A stretch of DNA of 10,664 nt from an uncultured Neisseria sp. (lineage in GTDB: Bacteria; Pseudomonadota; Gammaproteobacteria; Burkholderiales; Neisseriaceae). The stretch lies in assembly GCA_947097615.1 (NCBI GenBank), contig CAMURX010000049.1, positions 1 to 10,664 of the forward strand. The letters run 5' to 3'. Shown piece after piece: positions 8,077 through 10,664 of the stretch (positions are counted from its first letter, which is position 1; every line of letters starts with the position of its first letter). The notes below the pieces were generated by a model. That model saw nothing but the letters and a program-made list of their open reading frames with translations, was not told the DNA's origin and did not search any database. A program made the position numbers and the translations under genes.

Positions 8077-8406
8077 TTATTGGGCGGCGGTGACGTGGAT
8101 GCCTGCGGGTTGGCCGTTTGCGTCATAGAGGATTTCGCCTTCGGACACTTTTTCGTGGCGCAGGATTTTGGCGAATCTGACGGGGCGGCCGTTGCGGTAG
8201 GTGACGGTGTAGCAGGAGGGTTCGCCTTGTTTTTGTACTTCGCGGGCGCGCTCGCTGCTGATTTCGTCATAAAAGACGACGGGTCGGTTGCGCTGTTTGG
8301 GGTAGACGATGCCGAGGTAGTGGCGGGTTTCTTCTCCGTCGTGGGCGTCGGCGGACGGGGTGAAACCGAGAAACAGGAGCAGGGCGGTGAGGAGTGTTTT
8401 TTTCAT
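8077..8406 (-). CDS. Small secreted protein of unknown function
   Basis: The 109-residue product starts with a clear Sec signal peptide: MKK, a hydrophobic core TLLTALLLFLGF (4-15) and a likely cleavage after ADA at about residue 21. The mature part of about 88 residues is charged, has a single cysteine (in EPSCYTV) and shows two similar strand-turn segments, YTVTYRNGRPV and ILYDANGQPAG. I do not recognise the family with confidence; the pattern distantly recalls DUF6156. A periplasmic or surface location follows from the signal peptide; the lone Cys is not in a lipobox, so it is not a lipoprotein. The ATG has a fair Shine-Dalgarno (AAGAGG, 8 bases upstream). It lies between gmhA and the rRNA methyltransferase gene on the same strand, separated from gmhA by a DUS inverted repeat. 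Confidence 0.8.
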   Translation of the reverse strand: MKKTLLTALLLFLGFTPSADAHDGEETRHYLGIVYPKQRNRPVVFYDEISSERAREVQKQGEPSCYTVTYRNGRPVRFAKILRHEKVSEGEILYDANGQPAGIHVTAAQ

Positions 8407-8422
8407 GGCTGTTGCCTCTTAC

Positions 8423-8473
8423 AGGCCGTCTGAAAGATTTTAACTTCGTTGAAGTTTGGCTCTCAGACGGCCT
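8423..8473. repeat. DUS inverted pair with nested hairpin after gmhA
   Basis: AGGCCGTCTGA (8423-8433) pairs with TCAGACGGCCT (8463-8473); the right copy is an 11/12 DUS. Nested inside, AACTTC (8442-8447) pairs with GAAGTT (8451-8456). It lies 12 bases after the gmhA stop on the leftward strand but has no T-run, so it may be an imperfect terminator or simply uptake sequence. It also overlaps the likely promoter region of the secreted-protein gene. Confidence 0.6.
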
Positions 8474-8485
8474 CTGAATGACGGG

Positions 8486-9079
8486 TTACATGCCTTCCAT
8501 CAGCATGGTGTCGATGCAGTCGCACAGGGCGTGGACGAGGAGGATGTGGGTTTCCTGGATGCGGGCGGTGCGCGGGTGGGGAACGTTGAGCAGGATGTCG
8601 TTGTCGCCCAGCATGGCGGCGATTTTGCCGCCGTCGCGGCCGGTAAAGGCGAGGATGCGCATGTCGCGCTCGTGTGCGGCTTTGACGGCTTCGATAACGT
8701 TGGCGGAGTTGCCCGAAGTGGAGATGCCCAACAGCACGTCGCCGGGGCGGCCGAGGGCGCGGACTTGTTTGCTGAATATGTGTTCGAAACCGTAGTCGTT
8801 GCCGATGGCGGTGAGGGCGGAGGTGTCGGTGGTGAGGGCAAGGGCGGCCAGTTCCATGCGCTCTTTCTCGAAACGGCCGGTGAGTTCGGCGGCGAAGTGT
8901 TGGGCGTCGGCCGCCGAGCCGCCGTTGCCGCAGACGAGGATTTTGCCGTCGTTCATCAGACATTCGAGCAGCATTTGCGCAGCGGCGGCAGCGGGTTCGG
9001 CCAATACTTCGGCAGCCTGCCGCTTGGCGGCTATGCTTTCGTCAAAATGGGCGCGGACGCGCTCTTCCAATGTGGTCAT
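8486..9079 (-). CDS. gmhA: Phosphoheptose isomerase (SIS domain), GmhA with DiaA-like features
   Basis: GmhA converts sedoheptulose 7-phosphate to D-glycero-D-manno-heptose 7-phosphate, the first step to the ADP-heptose of the lipooligosaccharide core. The 197-residue single SIS-domain protein shows [20 protein letters not shown] (46-65), LTGRF (66-70), [20 protein letters not shown] (113-132), FTGRDGG (145-151) and the C-terminal [15 protein letters not shown] (173-187). The family's metal and catalytic residues appear to be His61, Glu65, Gln175 and His183, supporting an active isomerase. The N-terminus ([11 protein letters not shown]) and C-terminus also resemble DiaA, the DnaA-binding SIS protein, and the rsmI-yraN neighbourhood is that of enterobacterial diaA. 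I prefer gmhA because the catalytic residues are kept and Neisseria makes heptose. The gene starts 4 bases after yraN with AGGA inside the yraN end, so the two are probably translationally coupled. Confidence 0.88.
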   Translation of the reverse strand: MTTLEERVRAHFDESIAAKRQAAEVLAEPAAAAAQMLLECLMNDGKILVCGNGGSAADAQHFAAELTGRFEKERMELAALALTTDTSALTAIGNDYGFEHIFSKQVRALGRPGDVLLGISTSGNSANVIEAVKAAHERDMRILAFTGRDGGKIAAMLGDNDILLNVPHPRTARIQETHILLVHALCDCIDTMLMEGM

Positions 9080-9083
9080 GGGT

Positions 9084-9431
9084 TTATCCTGTGATGTTTT
9101 GCAGCCAGACGGGGGCGGCGTTTCCTTCGATCAGCACGGCGTCGATGCGGCAGGTGCGGCCGCGTTTCGGGTGCTGTTGCAAATACAGTTCGGCGCTTTT
9201 TTGCAGCTTGGCGAGTTTGGCCGGCGTGATGCTGTAGGCCGCGCCGCCGAATGCTGCGGATTTGCGGTATTTTACTTCAACAAACAGCAGCACGCCGCCC
9301 GATTCCATAATCAGGTCGATTTCGCCGTGCGGACAATGCCGGTTGCGCTCGATCAGGCGGCAGCCCTGCCCTTGCAGAAAGGCCAGCGCCGCATCTTCGG
9401 CGGCCTGCCCTTGGGGATGGTTCAGGCGCAT
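9084..9431 (-). CDS. yraN: YraN family (UPF0102) endonuclease-like protein
   Basis: The 115-residue protein has the UPF0102 layout: a short N-terminal [23 protein letters not shown] (8-30) and the restriction-endonuclease-like core GEIDLIM (36-42) followed by [11 protein letters not shown] (48-58). Asp39, Glu52 and Lys54 form the D...ExK motif of the PD-(D/E)xK fold. Its cellular function is not firmly known; the family is widespread and sometimes linked to DNA processing. Here it is the first gene of a leftward unit with gmhA only 4 bases downstream, and rsmI is divergent, the same neighbourhood as yraL-yraN-diaA in E. coli (without lpoA). The ATG at 9429-9431 has a GGGAAAA stretch just ahead. 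Confidence 0.93.
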   Translation of the reverse strand: MRLNHPQGQAAEDAALAFLQGQGCRLIERNRHCPHGEIDLIMESGGVLLFVEVKYRKSAAFGGAAYSITPAKLAKLQKSAELYLQQHPKRGRTCRIDAVLIEGNAAPVWLQNITG

Positions 9432-9545
9432 TCGTTTTCCCGAATCAAAGGTTTTCAGACGGCCCGAATGTTACGGGACAACGCCTTCTGCTGCAAACAG
9501 GCCGTCTGAAAGCTACAATGCGCCGTTTCCCCACGGACGAAAACC
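9432..9545. promoter_or_regulatory. Divergent promoter region between yraN and rsmI
   Basis: This 114-base gap serves both directions. For rsmI, TACAAT (9514-9519) is a good -10, within the shared 11-mer TACAATGCGCC, but no convincing -35 is seen. For yraN, TAACAT with TTGCAG 17 bases upstream on the minus strand is a weak candidate. Two DUS copies (9454-9465 with one mismatch, reverse; 9499-9510 perfect, forward) are in reverse-then-forward order. Confidence 0.5.
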
Positions 9546-10418
9546 ATGCTGCAAAAACACCTGCAAAAAGCCGCCGACAGCCTCGAATCCGCGCTATATG
9601 TCGTCGCCACGCCCATCGGCAACCTGGCCGACATCACCCTGCGCGCGCTGGCAGTGCTGCAACACGCCGACCTTGTCTGCGCCGAAGACACGCGCGTCAC
9701 CGCCCGCCTGCTCGCCGCCTACGGCATACAGGCCAAGCTTCTCAGCGTGCGCGAACACAACGAGCGGCAGATGGCGGAAAAAATCGTTTCCGCCCTTTCA
9801 GACGGCCTTATCGTCGCCCAAGTGTCCGACGCAGGTACGCCCGCCGTGTGCGACCCGGGTGCGCGGCTGGCGGAGCACGTCCGTGCGGCCGGTTACAAAG
9901 TTGTCCCCGTGCCCGGCGCTAGCGCAGTGATGGCTGCCCTCAGCGCGGCGGGCGTCACCGAGTCCGACTTTTATTTCAACGGTTTTCTGCCGCCGAAAAC
10001 CGCCGAACGCAACAAGCTGTTCGACGCATGGCAGGCGGCGGATTATCCCATCGTGATGTTTGAAACGCCGCACCGCATTGCCGACACCCTCGCCGACATG
10101 GCCGCCGCCTTCCCGGAACGCCGCCTGACACTGGCGCGCGAGCTGACCAAAACCTTCGAAACCTTTTTGTGCGGCACGGTAAACGACATTCAGACGGCCT
10201 TGCGCGAAGACGCCAACCAAATGCGCGGCGAAATAGTATTGATCATCTACCCCGCCGCGCGGGAAAAAACCTCTGAACTGTCTGACGCCACCCTGCATGT
10301 GCTCCGCATCCTTGCCGACGAACTGCCTACAAAACAGGCGGCAGCACTGGCTTCACAGATTACGGGCGAAGGAAAAAAAGCGCTGTATGAGGCCGCACTG
10401 GTTTTGAAGCAGCGGTGA
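9546..10418 (+). CDS. rsmI: 16S rRNA (cytidine1402-2'-O)-methyltransferase
   Basis: RsmI adds the 2'-O-methyl group to C1402 in the decoding centre of 16S rRNA, using S-adenosylmethionine and a tetrapyrrole-methylase fold. The 290 residues match the family. Visible motifs are LYVVATPIGNLADITLRAL (17-35), CAEDTRVTARLL (45-56), REHNE (69-73), AQVSDAGTPAVCDPGARLAE (91-110), PVPGASAVMAAL (121-132), FYFNGFLPPK, FETPHRI and LARELTKTFE. The ATG at 9546 is the only start giving the normal N-terminus; the upstream GGACGAAAACC offers a modest ribosome binding site. It is divergent from yraN-gmhA. Two perfect DUS copies lie inside the gene, at 9797-9808 (coding for part of LSDGL) and 10189-10200 (part of DIQTAL). 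It is followed within about 12 bases by a transposase remnant and not by a DUS terminator. Confidence 0.97.
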   Translation: MLQKHLQKAADSLESALYVVATPIGNLADITLRALAVLQHADLVCAEDTRVTARLLAAYGIQAKLLSVREHNERQMAEKIVSALSDGLIVAQVSDAGTPAVCDPGARLAEHVRAAGYKVVPVPGASAVMAALSAAGVTESDFYFNGFLPPKTAERNKLFDAWQAADYPIVMFETPHRIADTLADMAAAFPERRLTLARELTKTFETFLCGTVNDIQTALREDANQMRGEIVLIIYPAAREKTSELSDATLHVLRILADELPTKQAAALASQITGEGKKALYEAALVLKQR

Positions 10419-10429
10419 TTTGGGAGTTG

Positions 10430-10610
10430 GATGTTGTTGCCTCTGCATTACGTGAAATGGCGCAGAGGGAAGAAGCCCCCTACCACCGTACTCGTCTGAG
10501 TTGAACCCAATAGAAAAGGTGTGGGCGAACATTAAACGGCATCTGGAAAAGTGATGTCCGACTGTTTGTTTTTTGAACAATTTTTATATTGGATATTTTT
10601 GTTGGGGCTT
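10430..10610 (+). pseudogene. Decayed IS630-type transposase C-terminal fragment, two frameshifts
   Basis: Three short stretches in different frames line up with the end of an IS630-family DDE transposase. First, DVVASALREMAQREE (10430-10474). Second, after a shift near 10474, SPLPPYSSELNPIEK followed by VWANIKRHLEK and a stop (10474-10554); PPYSxELNPIEKVWANIKR is the hallmark around the last catalytic Glu. Third, after a shift near 10550, VMSDCLFFEQFLYWIFLLGL (10551-10610), which fits the usual tail V-L-S-D-x3-F-D-D-x-L. The remnant lacks the rest of the gene, starts just after rsmI and runs into the IS end at 10612. It is also more AT-rich than the flanking genes. Family recognition is from memory of the motif. 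Confidence 0.8.
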
Positions 10611-10629
10611 AGGGTGTGTTGACATTCAA
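10610..10629 (+). repeat. Copy 2 of the 20-base inverted repeat shared by both window edges
   Basis: TAGGGTGTGTTGACATTCAA here matches the minus strand of 35-54 at 19 of 20 positions. The opposite orientation means both copies point out of the window. Confidence 0.75.
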
Positions 10630-10664
10630 CTTTTGAAGCGGATTTTTCGGCATAAAATGGCAGA
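10612..10664 (+). mobile_element. Outer end of a second insertion sequence (IS427/IS1301-like, tentative)
   Basis: The sequence GGGTGTGTTGACATTCAAC begins right after the TA at 10610-10611 and runs out of the window. It would be the terminus of an IS inserted into the tail of the IS630 remnant. The inner sequence differs from that at 1-34, which fits the other end of the same kind of element. No coding sequence can be read in the 53 bases available. Confidence 0.5.

Noticed and set aside
8486..9079. Calling the SIS gene diaA outright
   Set aside because: The catalytic and metal-binding residues of GmhA appear present, while E. coli DiaA has lost several of them; the DiaA likeness is kept as a finding.
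10353..10580. 75-codon open frame on the minus strand over the rsmI end
   Set aside because: It is antisense to rsmI and the transposase remnant, with no ribosome binding site or motif.

Overview
The window is a piece of a Neisseriaceae chromosome, most likely a commensal Neisseria or close relative. The clearest sign is the DNA uptake sequence AGGCCGTCTGAA (the AG-DUS variant), which I count 19 times as a perfect 12-mer plus four near matches in 10.7 kb. Codon usage is GC-rich. The genes are ordinary proteobacterial housekeeping genes with closely recognisable motifs. The species cannot be fixed from this sequence alone.

Layout. Positions 1-52 and 10612-10664 appear to be the outer ends of insertion sequences that face the window. 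They share a 20-base inverted repeat (19/20 identical) next to a TA dinucleotide. Between them lie four blocks. (1) Leftward, 334-3606: fabI (enoyl-ACP reductase), kdsA (KDO-8-phosphate synthase) and a 473-residue Sel1-repeat protein, in that transcription order; DUS hairpins follow kdsA and the Sel1 gene, and a small GC hairpin with a T-run follows fabI. (2) Rightward, 3872-6706: a CbrC/UPF0167 protein with an extra N-terminal region, an unrecognised 120-residue protein, a small DUF2818 membrane protein, and proB (glutamate 5-kinase). (3) Leftward, 6859-9431: yraN, gmhA (SIS-domain phosphoheptose isomerase), a small secreted protein of unknown function, and a THUMP-domain 23S rRNA methyltransferase of the RlmL type. 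(4) Rightward, 9546-10418: rsmI (16S rRNA 2'-O-methyltransferase), followed by a decayed IS630-type transposase fragment with two frameshifts.

Functions. fabI supplies acyl chains, and kdsA and gmhA supply sugars, for the lipooligosaccharide of the outer membrane. rsmI and the RlmL-type enzyme modify 16S and 23S rRNA. proB starts proline synthesis. The rsmI/yraN/SIS-gene neighbourhood matches the yraL-yraN-diaA neighbourhood of enterobacteria. I found no tRNA, rRNA, CRISPR array or phage gene.

I did not find a convincing new defence or mobile system. The less ordinary points are the DUS cluster between the divergent fabI and cbrC genes, the extended CbrC protein with its unknown neighbour, the SIS enzyme that looks intermediate between GmhA and DiaA, and the insertion-sequence ends at both window edges.
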